A stretch of 64,000 bases of DNA, from positions 168,424 through 232,423 of the forward strand of contig NZ_PSSW01000007.1 in the NCBI RefSeq assembly GCF_002933295.1. The letters are read 5' to 3'. This stretch comes from Marinobacter flavimaris. GTDB taxonomy: Bacteria; Pseudomonadota; Gammaproteobacteria; Pseudomonadales; Oleiphilaceae. Position numbers and translations under genes: made by a program. Below, piece by piece: positions 31,356 through 39,633 of this stretch; position 1 is the stretch's first letter, and each line of letters opens with the position of its first letter. The notes below the pieces were generated by a model, which saw only the letters and a program-made list of their open reading frames with translations, had not been told where the DNA came from and did not search any database.

Positions 31356-32453
31356 CTAGATAACGATCAGTTCGGCGCGCAGTGCACCGGCCTGTTTCAA
31401 GGCTTCAAGTACCGCCATGACATCACCCGGCGCCGCACCCACCTGATTCACGGCCTGAACGATCTCGTTCAGGGTGACGGCGGGGCCGAACTTGAACATC
31501 CGTGCCGGCTCCTCGGTAATGGCAATCTGGGAATCCTGCTCAATGGCGGTGTCTCCACCGGCAAAGGGATTCGGCTGCTCCACGTTGGGGTTTTCCTGAA
31601 TGGTCACCGTCAGATTGCCGTGAGTAACGGCTGCTGCACTGACCTGAACATTCTGGCCAACCACGATGGTGCCGGTGCGGCTGTTGATGACCACTTTCGC
31701 GGCATCCTGAGCCGGATCAACCTCGATGTTTTCGAGAATCGACAGAAAGCTGACCCGTTGGGAAGGGTCTCGCGGTGCGCGGACGGAAATCGACGTGGCG
31801 TCGTGGGCATAAGCCATATCCGGGCCGAGACGATCATTAACAGCCTCGACCACCCTGCGAGCCGTTGTGAAATCCGGGCGCAACAGATGGAAGGTGATGG
31901 TGTCGCCCTGATTGAATGGCGAAGCCACCTCCCGCTCAATCGTGGCACCATTGGGAATCCGCCCAACGCTGGGAACGTTCACGGTGATTCGAGAACCGTC
32001 CTGCCCCTGTGCGCCGAAGCCACCCACCACCAGACTGCCCTGAGCCATGGCATAGACCTGTCCATCAGCACCTTTCAGTGACGTCATCAGCAAGGTTCCG
32101 CCGCGCAGACTGTCGGCGTTGCCGATGGACGACACAGTGATGTCGATTTCCTGCCCCGCTTTGGCGAAGGGCGGCAATGTCGCACTCACCGTAACGGCCG
32201 CGACATTGGCGAGATTCGGGTTGACGCCTTCCGGAAGCGTCACGCCAAACTGGTTCATCATGTTCCTGAAGGTCTGATTGGTAAACGGCGCCTTGTCACC
32301 GGTTCCATCAAGACCAACCACCAGGCCATACCCCACCAACTGGTTGTTGCGGACACCCTTGATTCGGGAAAGATCCTTCAGGCGATCCGCCAATACCGGG
32401 GCGGAAACCACAGCCAGGGCAAGAACCCAGACAATGACACGGCGCAAGCTCAT
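31356..32453 (-). CDS. flgI: Flagellar P-ring protein FlgI
   Basis: A 365-residue periplasmic protein forming the P-ring. It has a cleavable signal peptide ([22 protein letters not shown]), then [21 protein letters not shown], strictly typical. ATG 32453 overlaps the flgH stop as ATGA, suggesting coupling; a GTG at 32465 is an alternative start. Confidence 0.96.
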   Translation of the reverse strand: MSLRRVIVWVLALAVVSAPVLADRLKDLSRIKGVRNNQLVGYGLVVGLDGTGDKAPFTNQTFRNMMNQFGVTLPEGVNPNLANVAAVTVSATLPPFAKAGQEIDITVSSIGNADSLRGGTLLMTSLKGADGQVYAMAQGSLVVGGFGAQGQDGSRITVNVPSVGRIPNGATIEREVASPFNQGDTITFHLLRPDFTTARRVVEAVNDRLGPDMAYAHDATSISVRAPRDPSQRVSFLSILENIEVDPAQDAAKVVINSRTGTIVVGQNVQVSAAAVTHGNLTVTIQENPNVEQPNPFAGGDTAIEQDSQIAITEEPARMFKFGPAVTLNEIVQAVNQVGAAPGDVMAVLEALKQAGALRAELIVI

Positions 32454-33151
32454 AGCGGCCACCACTCACTGTTGAAGAAGCGAGCCAGCCAGCCCATCTG
32501 GTTTGCCTGGTCAAAATCACCAGTGCCTCCATAGGCGAACCGGGCGTCCGCAATGCGATTGGATGCCACCGTGTTATCAGGCTGGATATCCTGGGGGCGA
32601 ACCAGACCCGTCAGGCGGATGTATTCATCACCATTGGTCAACGACAGCCATTTCTCGCCACGAATACGAAGAACACCATTAGGCAATACTTCGGTCACCG
32701 TAACCGTGATGCTGCCGGCGAGGCTGTTACTCTGATCTGCTTCTGCCGCGCCCTGGAAATCCCGCTCGTGGTTGAACGACGTGTTTATCCCAAAGTTGTC
32801 CTTGCCCAGAATGGTCGGGTTCGGCAAGGTCGTTTCATTGTCCTTGGTGATGCTGGTCTCGGCATTTTTGCTGGCGCTGGTGGATTCCTGCAGATTCACG
32901 GTCAGCACATCACCCACGTTCAACGCCACGGTATCGCCGTAGAAGTTGTAGTTTCGGGAGACCTGGTAAATAGACCCCGAAGCGCTATCACGCTGCATCA
33001 TGGCCTGGGGGCGAACCGGCGCAAACTCCGGGTCATCCGGAACTGCCCGCGGGCGACTCATCGCTGTGCACCCCTGCAACAGGATCAGAAGCATCACAAT
33101 CACCAGAGTGCTGGCGCTTCGCACTGTCCTATGGGTTGTCATCAGTTTCAT
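32450..33151 (-). CDS. flgH: Flagellar L-ring lipoprotein FlgH
   Basis: A 233-residue outer-membrane lipoprotein forming the L-ring. The lipobox LQGC places the lipidated Cys near residue 28. Conserved features include [20 protein letters not shown] and the C-terminal [21 protein letters not shown]. It lies between flgG and flgI in the normal order. Confidence 0.95.
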   Translation of the reverse strand: MKLMTTHRTVRSASTLVIVMLLILLQGCTAMSRPRAVPDDPEFAPVRPQAMMQRDSASGSIYQVSRNYNFYGDTVALNVGDVLTVNLQESTSASKNAETSITKDNETTLPNPTILGKDNFGINTSFNHERDFQGAAEADQSNSLAGSITVTVTEVLPNGVLRIRGEKWLSLTNGDEYIRLTGLVRPQDIQPDNTVASNRIADARFAYGGTGDFDQANQMGWLARFFNSEWWPL

Positions 33152-33170
33152 GACCTCACCTCTGGCCGCA

Positions 33171-33959
33171 TTAGCCGATGTTCTGAGTGATGAACTGGAG
33201 CATCTGGTCGGTTGTGGAAACCACTTTCGAGTTCATCTCGTAGGCACGCTGGGTGGTAATCATGTTCACCAGCTCCTCCACCACCTCAACGTTGGACGAC
33301 TCCACGGAGCCCTGCTCGATACTGCCGAGTCCGGCCAGCCCGGGTTCACCTTCGGCAGGATCGCCACTCGCGTTGGTCGCCTTGAACAGGTTGTTGCCGA
33401 TGGCCTGCAGGCCCTGGGGGTTGATGAAATCCACCAACGTAATCTGGCCCAGGTTTACCGGTGCTGCCTGATCGTCCGTTACCGCCGTCACGGTGCCATC
33501 TTTACCAATGGTGATATTGGTGGCGTTCTCCGGCACGTTGATGGCGGGCTCCAGAGGGTAGCCATCCGGGTTCACCACATCGCCATCAGCGTTGAGCTGG
33601 AACTGGCCGTCGCGGGTGTAAGCGATCTGGCCATCAGGCAACTGCACCTGCAGGAAGCCACGGCCATTGATGGCCATGTCCAGGGGCTGCTCGGTAATCT
33701 GCAGGTTGCCCTGGGAAAATTGCTTGGCCGTACCCACAACCCGCACACCGGTGCCCAACTGCAGGCCAGAAGGCAGTTCCGAGTTCTGGGTTGTCAGACC
33801 ACCCGGCTGCCGGTTGATCTGGTACAGAAGATCCTGAAACACGGCTCTGTCCCGCTTGAAGCCAGTGGTGTTGACGTTCGCCAGGTTGTTGGAAATGGTG
33901 GACATGTTGGTGTCCTGAGCGCTCAACCCGGTCTTGCTGACCCATAGTGCTGGATGCAT
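33171..33959 (-). CDS. flgG: Flagellar distal rod protein FlgG
   Basis: A 262-residue rod protein. It begins MHPALWVSKTGLSAQDTNM with the rod/hook motif NNLANVNTTGFKRDR, and ends in the matching C-terminal segment ELVNMITTQRAYEMNSKVV. The length is close to E. coli FlgG (260). flgF lies 82 bases upstream and flgH 19 bases downstream. Confidence 0.96.
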   Translation of the reverse strand: MHPALWVSKTGLSAQDTNMSTISNNLANVNTTGFKRDRAVFQDLLYQINRQPGGLTTQNSELPSGLQLGTGVRVVGTAKQFSQGNLQITEQPLDMAINGRGFLQVQLPDGQIAYTRDGQFQLNADGDVVNPDGYPLEPAINVPENATNITIGKDGTVTAVTDDQAAPVNLGQITLVDFINPQGLQAIGNNLFKATNASGDPAEGEPGLAGLGSIEQGSVESSNVEVVEELVNMITTQRAYEMNSKVVSTTDQMLQFITQNIG

Positions 33960-34041
33960 GCTGCTTACTCCTTGCCGGGGGCTGTCAGGCGGCCATTTTT
34001 TGCCGCTTCAGGCCCGCCAGGCCAATGTGTTCAGTCGTTAC

Positions 34042-34794
34042 TTAAAGGTTCTGCAACAGCCGTGCCGTTGCTTCGGAATTCTCGTTCGCAGTGGTCATTA
34101 CCTTCACCTGCATCTCGTATTGCCGGGACAGCTGGAGGTTGGAGATCATCTCTTCCACCGCGTTCACGTTGGAGCTTTCAAGGAATCCTGAGGCAACCCG
34201 CTGGTTTGCATCCGGTGGCTCGGGCCCATCCAGAGCCTGATCCGGCTTTCGGCGCATGTGTCCGTCAAGACCTTTCTCGAGGGCTTCCGGCGGCGGGCTG
34301 ACCAGCTTCAGCCGGTCCACTTCAACCAGCTGGTCCGGTGGCCCACCGACAGGAACAATTGAGACAGTGCCATCGGCGCCAATCTCGACATTGTCAAAAG
34401 GAGGCAGCGCGACCGGCCCACCGTTACCAAGCACCAGTTCGCCATTGGCAAGCCGCACCAGGCCGTTGACATCCACCTGGAGACTGCCACTACGGGTGAA
34501 GACTTCCTCGCCCTGATCGTTCTGAATGGCAAGCCATCCCTCACCTTCCACAGCCACATCCAGTTTGCGCCCGGTTTCCATCAATGCCCCGGCGGACAGG
34601 TCCGTGCCAGGCCTCTCTGTCATGGCATAGGCACGAGTCGGGTGGTGTTCCCCGTAGACAGGCATACTGCGGGCCTGGGCGAAGTCTTTTTTGAAGCCGG
34701 TGGTACTGACGTTCGCCAGGTTATTGGCATGGGCCTGCTGGGCCAGCATATTCTGCTTGGCGCCAGACATACCGATGTAGAGGGCTTTGTCCAT
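34042..34794 (-). CDS. flgF: Flagellar proximal rod protein FlgF
   Basis: A 250-residue rod protein beginning MDKALYIGMSGAKQNMLAQQ with the rod motif NNLANVSTTGFKKD and the C-terminal NVNAVEEMISNLQLSRQYEM. It is the first gene of the second flagellar operon (flgFGHIJKL). Its AGGAG site, seven bases before the ATG, lies in the 3' arm of a hairpin spanning the flgE-flgF gap, and a sigma54-type promoter overlaps the 5' arm. Confidence 0.96.
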   Translation of the reverse strand: MDKALYIGMSGAKQNMLAQQAHANNLANVSTTGFKKDFAQARSMPVYGEHHPTRAYAMTERPGTDLSAGALMETGRKLDVAVEGEGWLAIQNDQGEEVFTRSGSLQVDVNGLVRLANGELVLGNGGPVALPPFDNVEIGADGTVSIVPVGGPPDQLVEVDRLKLVSPPPEALEKGLDGHMRRKPDQALDGPEPPDANQRVASGFLESSNVNAVEEMISNLQLSRQYEMQVKVMTTANENSEATARLLQNL

Positions 34795-34800
34795 GGGAAA

Positions 34801-34844
34801 ACTCCTGCCGGAATTTTGACTGTTTCCAGTCTTCCTGCAGGAGT
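34801..34844 (-). terminator. Hairpin sequestering the flgF ribosome-binding site / flgE terminator
   Basis: On the minus strand ACTCCTGC (34844-34837) pairs perfectly with GCAGGAGT (34808-34801). Inside is a second stem GGAA/TTCC and a GACTG-GAAA-CAGTC stem-loop with a GNRA tetraloop. TTTT follows the outer stem. The structure can form only in RNA that reads through from flgE and would hide the flgF AGGAG or end transcription. Confidence 0.7.
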
Positions 34845-34851
34845 CATGCCA
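34836..34851 (-). promoter_or_regulatory. Sigma54-type promoter of flgF
   Basis: TGGCATGACTCCTGCA on the minus strand matches TGGCAYG-N4-TTGCA with one mismatch and has the required 10 bases between the GG and GC. The predicted start is near 34825, about 30 bases before the flgF ATG. Confidence 0.7.
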
Positions 34852-34870
34852 TTTTCGCTAAAATGCGGGA

Positions 34871-36769
34871 TTAACGGAGGTTGATGATGGTCTGGGTGAC
34901 CGCATCGGAGGTTTCAATGGTCTTGGCGTTGGCCTGATAGTTCCGCTGGGCGATGATCAGGTTAACCAGTTCCGCCGACAAGTCCACGTTGGATTCCTCC
35001 ACCGAGCTGGCCTTGATAGAACCCAGCGTGCCGGTATCCGGGGCACCTATGATCGGCTGACCGGATTCGAACGTTTCCACCCAAGACGTATCGCCTACGG
35101 GAGACAGACCGTTGGTGTTATTGAACGAGGCCAACGCGACCTGGCCCAGAGCCTGGGATTGGCCGTTGGTGTATCGGGCAAACAGAACACCTTGATCCGA
35201 TACGTCCAGACCAGAAAGCCGGCCAGTGGTATAGCCATTCTGCTGTTGGTCGTTCACGCCAAACGCAGCGCCATATTGCGTTGTGCCACTGAGATTGATC
35301 ACAAAAGCCGATGTTGTCGGTGGCTCAGGAATGGGTGTTACTACCACCTCGCCGGCAGCAGGAGGGCCATCCGCCCCATTTGGCTGGCCGTCGCTGTCTT
35401 TGGGTATCCAGTCATCAATAACGATTTCGCCACTGGGGTCGCCATCGATCGACTGAAGAGCACCGTCCTGATCGAATCTTGCAGTGTAGGGAGTCACGTC
35501 GGTGCCACCAACAAACTCGCCATCAATCTGGGCATACACCGACCATTCGCTCACCCCGACACCATTGCCTGGGGACGGATTCTTCACAAAGAACTGTGTG
35601 AGTTCGTGGGAATTACCCAGGCTGTCGTAGATCGTGGTGGATGTAGCGTGGTTATAGGTACGCTGATCCAGCGGATTGAATTGATTGGTGACGCGGATTG
35701 GCGACGCGTTGAACGCAACCTCAAAATCATTGTCAGCGGTGGTTGATGTGATTCCCGCCACCGACCGGTCCGCAGTCACGTTCACATCACCTTCGACGGT
35801 GCCGGTATCGCCGTTGCCATTGCCATCGGCAAAGGTAAAGTCGAGCGTCTCACCCTGGTTATGAATCACTCGCAGAACATCGCTGCCCCCGCCTCCGGTG
35901 ACAATCGAAGCGGAAATTGCGGTCTCGCTGGAGTTGTTGATTGAATCAACCAGATCCTGCAGGGAATTGATATTTGACGTGTCCAAGGTCAGCGGCGATC
36001 CATTGATATCGAGGCTGAATGAAAACGAACTGGCGCCAGAGATGAAGGCGTCATCAAGAGCCGGCGTGCCGTCAAAAGTCGCCGTCGTTGTGGCCGAAGC
36101 ACTCAATCCAGGCGCATCGTTGATAGTGGAGGCCGCTTCACGGGCACTGGCTGCAGGGTCAATATTCACGTTGAAGGCAGGCGAGCCGTCCGAATACTGC
36201 ACATCAAAGCTCTCGCCCTGTATGGAAGCAAGAGTGAGAGGCCCGACATCCCAAACACGGGTTTCCAGCACGGACTCCCTGGAATCAAGATTCAGATCGG
36301 AGTCGAGGTTTGTCGTCCTTCTCGGAGCCAGGTTGTCTGTTGCAATCTGCAAATCTCCCCGGATGCCAGACAAGTTGCCGTCCTCGTCCGCGGTGTATCC
36401 CTGTACCCGCATATTCTGGTTGTTCGTTACATAGCCTTCCTTATCAATGCCGAACTGTCCTGCGCGGGAATAACGAATCTCGCCGCCGTTGTTCAGGATA
36501 AAGAAACCATCGCCGGCAATCGCCATGTCCAGGCCATTGTCAGTGAAGCTGATGTTGCCCTGCCCAAAAGACTGCTTAACGTCCTGAACCCGGACACCGT
36601 CGCCGATCGGGTTGGTGCCTGCGCTCAGGAACCCGCTTGCGTATAGATCGCCAAACTGGGCCTTGCTGCCCTTGAAACCAACGGTACTGGCGTTGGCAAT
36701 GTTGTTGCCGGTGACGTCCAGATCCACCGATGCCGCGCGAAGGCCACTCAAACCCGTATTAAATCCCAT
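34871..36769 (-). CDS. flgE: Flagellar hook protein FlgE (enlarged)
   Basis: A 632-residue hook subunit. The conserved ends are present: MGFNTGLSGLRAASVDLDVT, NNIANASTVGFKGS, and C-terminal ELVNLIIAQRNYQANAKTIE. The middle (about residues 140-380) is much larger than in enteric FlgE (about 400 residues) or P. aeruginosa FlgE (about 460). It is acidic and Asp/Gly/Ser-rich, including FADGNGNGDTGTVEGDVNV. This suggests extra surface-exposed domains on the hook. It is the last gene of flgBCDE. Confidence 0.95.
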   Translation of the reverse strand: MGFNTGLSGLRAASVDLDVTGNNIANASTVGFKGSKAQFGDLYASGFLSAGTNPIGDGVRVQDVKQSFGQGNISFTDNGLDMAIAGDGFFILNNGGEIRYSRAGQFGIDKEGYVTNNQNMRVQGYTADEDGNLSGIRGDLQIATDNLAPRRTTNLDSDLNLDSRESVLETRVWDVGPLTLASIQGESFDVQYSDGSPAFNVNIDPAASAREAASTINDAPGLSASATTTATFDGTPALDDAFISGASSFSFSLDINGSPLTLDTSNINSLQDLVDSINNSSETAISASIVTGGGGSDVLRVIHNQGETLDFTFADGNGNGDTGTVEGDVNVTADRSVAGITSTTADNDFEVAFNASPIRVTNQFNPLDQRTYNHATSTTIYDSLGNSHELTQFFVKNPSPGNGVGVSEWSVYAQIDGEFVGGTDVTPYTARFDQDGALQSIDGDPSGEIVIDDWIPKDSDGQPNGADGPPAAGEVVVTPIPEPPTTSAFVINLSGTTQYGAAFGVNDQQQNGYTTGRLSGLDVSDQGVLFARYTNGQSQALGQVALASFNNTNGLSPVGDTSWVETFESGQPIIGAPDTGTLGSIKASSVEESNVDLSAELVNLIIAQRNYQANAKTIETSDAVTQTIINLR

Positions 36770-36796
36770 GGTTCACCCCTTGGTGTTTCACCGGTA

Positions 36797-37474
36797 TCAG
36801 TTAATTTGTTTTACATCAGACAGGGCGATGGAGCCCATGCCTGCAAGATTCAGGGTAATGGAGCCACCCTGGCCCAGGGACACGCTGTCAACATTGGCAC
36901 TTACCATCGTACCCAACTGCTGCGGCCCATCCGGGTAGGAAGCCTCGGCCACAATCCGGTAGGCGCCCGGCGGCAAGGGATTGCCGTTGCCGTCCTGGCC
37001 ATCCCAGCGGAACGAGGTCACCCCTGCCGGACTACTACCCATGTCGATCTGGCGAACCCGCTCACCATTCTGACCCTGAATCGAAAGCCGAAGGCCACCG
37101 GTCGATGCCGGCACTTCAACGGTGCCGCTGATCTCACCGTCCGCACCCAGAACCCCGATCTGGGAAGGGGCAAGCACGGTTTTGCCGACCATGGCAGAGG
37201 CCTGCAGCGCCTGGCTGGAACGGAACTGACCCACCACATCCTCAACCGTACCGGAAAGGTTCTGCATTTCCTCCAGCGAGCTGAACTGGGCCAGTTGGGA
37301 GATGAATTCACCGTTGTCCTGGGGTTCCAGCGGGTTCTGGTTCTTCAGCTGTGCCAGCATCAGTTCCATGAACTCGTTCCGACCCAACTCGCTGGTGCCC
37401 TGGCCGCCATTCTGTTGCTTCAGCTGGTACTGGCTCAGAACATCCGACGCGTCTGTTGCATTTACTGCAGTCAT
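36797..37474 (-). CDS. flgD: Flagellar hook capping/scaffold protein FlgD
   Basis: A 225-residue protein that caps the growing hook. It shows GRNEFMELMLAQLKNQNPLEP and FISQLAQFSSLEEMQNL in the N-terminal half and a FLG_D Tudor/Ig-like C-terminal part (FRWDGQDGNGNPLPPGAYRI). The length is normal. It lies 27 bases before flgE. Confidence 0.95.
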   Translation of the reverse strand: MTAVNATDASDVLSQYQLKQQNGGQGTSELGRNEFMELMLAQLKNQNPLEPQDNGEFISQLAQFSSLEEMQNLSGTVEDVVGQFRSSQALQASAMVGKTVLAPSQIGVLGADGEISGTVEVPASTGGLRLSIQGQNGERVRQIDMGSSPAGVTSFRWDGQDGNGNPLPPGAYRIVAEASYPDGPQQLGTMVSANVDSVSLGQGGSITLNLAGMGSIALSDVKQIN

Positions 37475-37492
37475 GTTGTGCTCCTCACCCTG

Positions 37493-37942
37493 TTACTGCT
37501 GACCGAGAGTCAGAATGCGCTGCATCATGGACTTGGCTGTGTTCATGACATCCACATTCATCTGGAAACTTCTGGACGACGACATCATGTCCGCCATCTC
37601 TTCAACCACATTCACATTGGGGTAGTAGACGTAGCCGTCCTCGTTGGCCGCCGGGTGATGGGGCTCGTAGCGCATCTGCAGCTCCGCATCGCTTTCAACG
37701 ATACCTTCAACCCTGACACCGGCGCCCGGGCCCTCATCGGCCGCCATCGGCAAACCGCCCTGCCCCGGATTCATCAGCGACTGCTGAATGGCCGAGAAAA
37801 CCGGCTTCCTGGCCCGATAGGTTTCGCCGGTGCTGGAACTGGCGGTCTCGGCGTTGGCGATATTCGAAGCGGTTGTATTCAGCCGCAGTGATTGCGCGGT
37901 CATGCCGGAACCGGCGATATCAAAAATGCTGCCCAGTGACAT
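37493..37942 (-). CDS. flgC: Flagellar basal-body rod protein FlgC
   Basis: A 149-residue proximal rod protein beginning MSLGSIFDIAGSGMTAQSLR with NTTASNIANAETASSS. The C-terminal VNVVEEMADMMSSSRSFQMN is typical. It lies between flgB and flgD. Confidence 0.95.
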   Translation of the reverse strand: MSLGSIFDIAGSGMTAQSLRLNTTASNIANAETASSSTGETYRARKPVFSAIQQSLMNPGQGGLPMAADEGPGAGVRVEGIVESDAELQMRYEPHHPAANEDGYVYYPNVNVVEEMADMMSSSRSFQMNVDVMNTAKSMMQRILTLGQQ

Positions 37943-37976
37943 GAAAATTCTCCTTCGCTAATCCTGTGACTGCGGC

Positions 37977-38375
37977 TTATTCGCCCTTGAGGGCTTTGGT
38001 CAAACCGCTGAACTTGCTGTTCAAAAACTGGAAGCTGGCCTGGAAATCCATGGCGTTGCGCATAAACCGGGTCTGCTCCTGCTGGGCGTCTACCGTATTG
38101 CCGTCAACCGACGGCTGATGGGGAACCCGATACATCAAATCGCTGTCCGACGCCGATGGCGAGGTATCCATGTGCGCGTCATGGGTTTTGGCCATCTGGA
38201 ATCCGCTGAGCTGCTCCTGGGCCTTCTGCATCATGGCCTGGAAATCCAGATCCCGCGCCTTGAAACCCGGGGTGTCGGCGTTTGCCAGGTTGTTTGCCAG
38301 AACTTCGGCGCGTTTAACACGCGCTTCAACCGCGTGTTGATGAATGCCCAGAGCCGAATCAAACGTAATTGCCAT
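37977..38375 (-). CDS. flgB: Flagellar basal-body rod protein FlgB
   Basis: A 132-residue proximal rod protein beginning MAITFDSALGIHQHAVEARV with the rod motif NNLANADTPGFKARD. ATG 38375 follows GGGAGG, a strong ribosome-binding site, so it is preferred over the in-frame start at 38396. It is the first gene of flgBCDE, with a sigma54-type promoter 69 bases upstream. Confidence 0.95.
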   Translation of the reverse strand: MAITFDSALGIHQHAVEARVKRAEVLANNLANADTPGFKARDLDFQAMMQKAQEQLSGFQMAKTHDAHMDTSPSASDSDLMYRVPHQPSVDGNTVDAQQEQTRFMRNAMDFQASFQFLNSKFSGLTKALKGE

Positions 38376-38443
38376 GTTGCCTCCCGAAAACTGCACTGGT
38401 ATGCCGAGCTGTTTTTGCCGGCTGTGCTCTTTGACAGGACTAA

Positions 38444-38459
38444 AGCAAGCTGAATGCCA
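38444..38459 (-). promoter_or_regulatory. Sigma54-type promoter of flgBCDE
   Basis: TGGCATTCAGCTTGCT on the minus strand fits TGGCACG-N4-TTGCW with two mismatches and has the exact 10-base GG-to-GC spacing. The predicted start is near 38433, leaving a leader of about 58 bases before flgB. Confidence 0.7.
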
Positions 38460-38579
38460 GATTTATGGTCAGGTGTTAATTTGTCAGGAAACCCAGTGTT
38501 GGCAGGCCCTGCAGAGAATCCGAGTAGCGGTTACGGGAAAGGAGAAAGGAAAAGGGCAAGAAAAAGCGGCAAGCTGCTT

Positions 38580-38599
38580 CCCCCGGCAGAAGCCGGGGG
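38580..38599 (-). terminator. Hairpin after the nitroreductase gene
   Basis: CCCCCGGC and GCCGGGGG form a perfect 8-bp stem around a 4-base loop, 14 bases past the nitroreductase stop. On the minus strand a weaker GCAGCTTGCCGC element and CTTTTTCTT follow. It separates the nitroreductase from the flgB promoter region. Confidence 0.6.
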
Positions 38600-38613
38600 T
38601 ATTCAACAAGGTC

Positions 38614-39165
38614 TCAGGGCCAATGACTCACAAACTCGTCCACCGCCGGTCTGGGCACAGACGGCTTGGATGCCGAGACCGTACCGGTGTAGAGAAAGCC
38701 AACAATCTGTTCATGCTCTTCCAGGCCCAACCCCTGGTGAACCGAGGAGTGGTAGGCAACGCCGCCTGTTCTCCACATCACGCCGAAACCGGCATCCTGA
38801 AGGGCAAGCTCAACAAAACTCATGCCGGCAGCTGCCGACATGACCTGCTCGATTTCCGGTACTTTGGGATGCGTCCTCGGCGACGCGATACCAACTATGA
38901 CCATGGGTGCGCGAAGGGGGGCACGCCGGAGCTTCTCGATTTCTTTCTCATCGCTGTTATTGGCACAGGTGGACGCAAACAGCTCTCCCAGGGCTTCAAG
39001 GCCTTTACCCTCGATCACCAGATAGCGCCAGGGCCTGAGCAGTGCATGGTCCGGTGCACGCGCCGCGCAGGAAAAGGCCCTTTCGAGGGTTGTCGAATCC
39101 GGCGCGGGTGATTCCAGCCTCGGTTCAGAGGAGCGGTTCAGGAGGAAATCGGTAACTGCGGTCAT
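38614..39165 (-). CDS. Nitroreductase family protein (YdjA-like)
   Basis: A 183-residue FMN-dependent oxidoreductase of the small nitroreductase family. Family features are the N-terminal LERAFSCAARAPDHALLRPWRYLVIEG, with the Arg/His FMN-phosphate contacts, and the central GMSFVELALQDAGFGVMWRTGG. The length equals E. coli YdjA (183) when ATG 39165 is used; the open frame continues to 39216 without a better start. The physiological substrate is unknown. Confidence 0.87.
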   Translation of the reverse strand: MTAVTDFLLNRSSEPRLESPAPDSTTLERAFSCAARAPDHALLRPWRYLVIEGKGLEALGELFASTCANNSDEKEIEKLRRAPLRAPMVIVGIASPRTHPKVPEIEQVMSAAAGMSFVELALQDAGFGVMWRTGGVAYHSSVHQGLGLEEHEQIVGFLYTGTVSASKPSVPRPAVDEFVSHWP

Positions 39166-39320
39166 ATCTGCTCGCTGTTTAAAGACTGTTGAAATATAGG
39201 TACGAACACAATTCATGGCTGTGAATTGTGGGTTCTACGTAATGCTGTTAACCTTTAGTCGTAGTCGGGTCTACCAACAATTATAAATGACGCGGTCGTA
39301 CAACGTTGAGTGGCAACACA

Positions 39321-39632
39321 ATGAGCAACCAGCAAACCTTCAATAACTTTTCCGAATTTTATCCGTACTACCTCGAAGAGCACAGCGACGTCACCTGTCG
39401 CCGTTTGCATTTCGCTGGAAGTCTCCTGGTCCTGATAGTCGCCGTATGGGCTCTGGCTTCGGGCAAGCTGTTGTGGCTTCTGGCCTTGCCGGTCATAGGC
39501 TATGGCTTTGCGTGGGTTGGTCATTTCAAGTTTGAAAAAAATCGCCCCGCTACCTTCAAATATCCACTGTACAGCCTTATGGGTGACTGGGTCATGTTCC
39601 GCGACATGCTCATTGGCAGGATCCGTTTCTGA
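39321..39632 (+). CDS. Mpo1/DUF962 family membrane protein
   Basis: A 103-residue membrane protein with two hydrophobic helices (LLVLIVAVWALASG; LLWLLALPVIGYGFAWVG). Conserved His-containing segments flank them: YYLEEHSDVTCRRLHFAG before and VGHFKFEKNRPATF after. These match the DUF962 family, of which yeast Mpo1 is an iron-dependent dioxygenase of fatty-acid alpha-oxidation. The bacterial role is not established. The cyclase gene begins two bases after its stop, so the two are probably cotranslated. Confidence 0.83.
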   Translation: MSNQQTFNNFSEFYPYYLEEHSDVTCRRLHFAGSLLVLIVAVWALASGKLLWLLALPVIGYGFAWVGHFKFEKNRPATFKYPLYSLMGDWVMFRDMLIGRIRF

Positions 39633-39633
39633 A

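Noticed and set aside
39502..39633. Longer N-terminus for the adenylate cyclase
   Set aside because: It would overlap the Mpo1-like gene in another frame for 130 bases; the segment lacks membrane-protein or cyclase character and ATG 39634 fits the gene junction.
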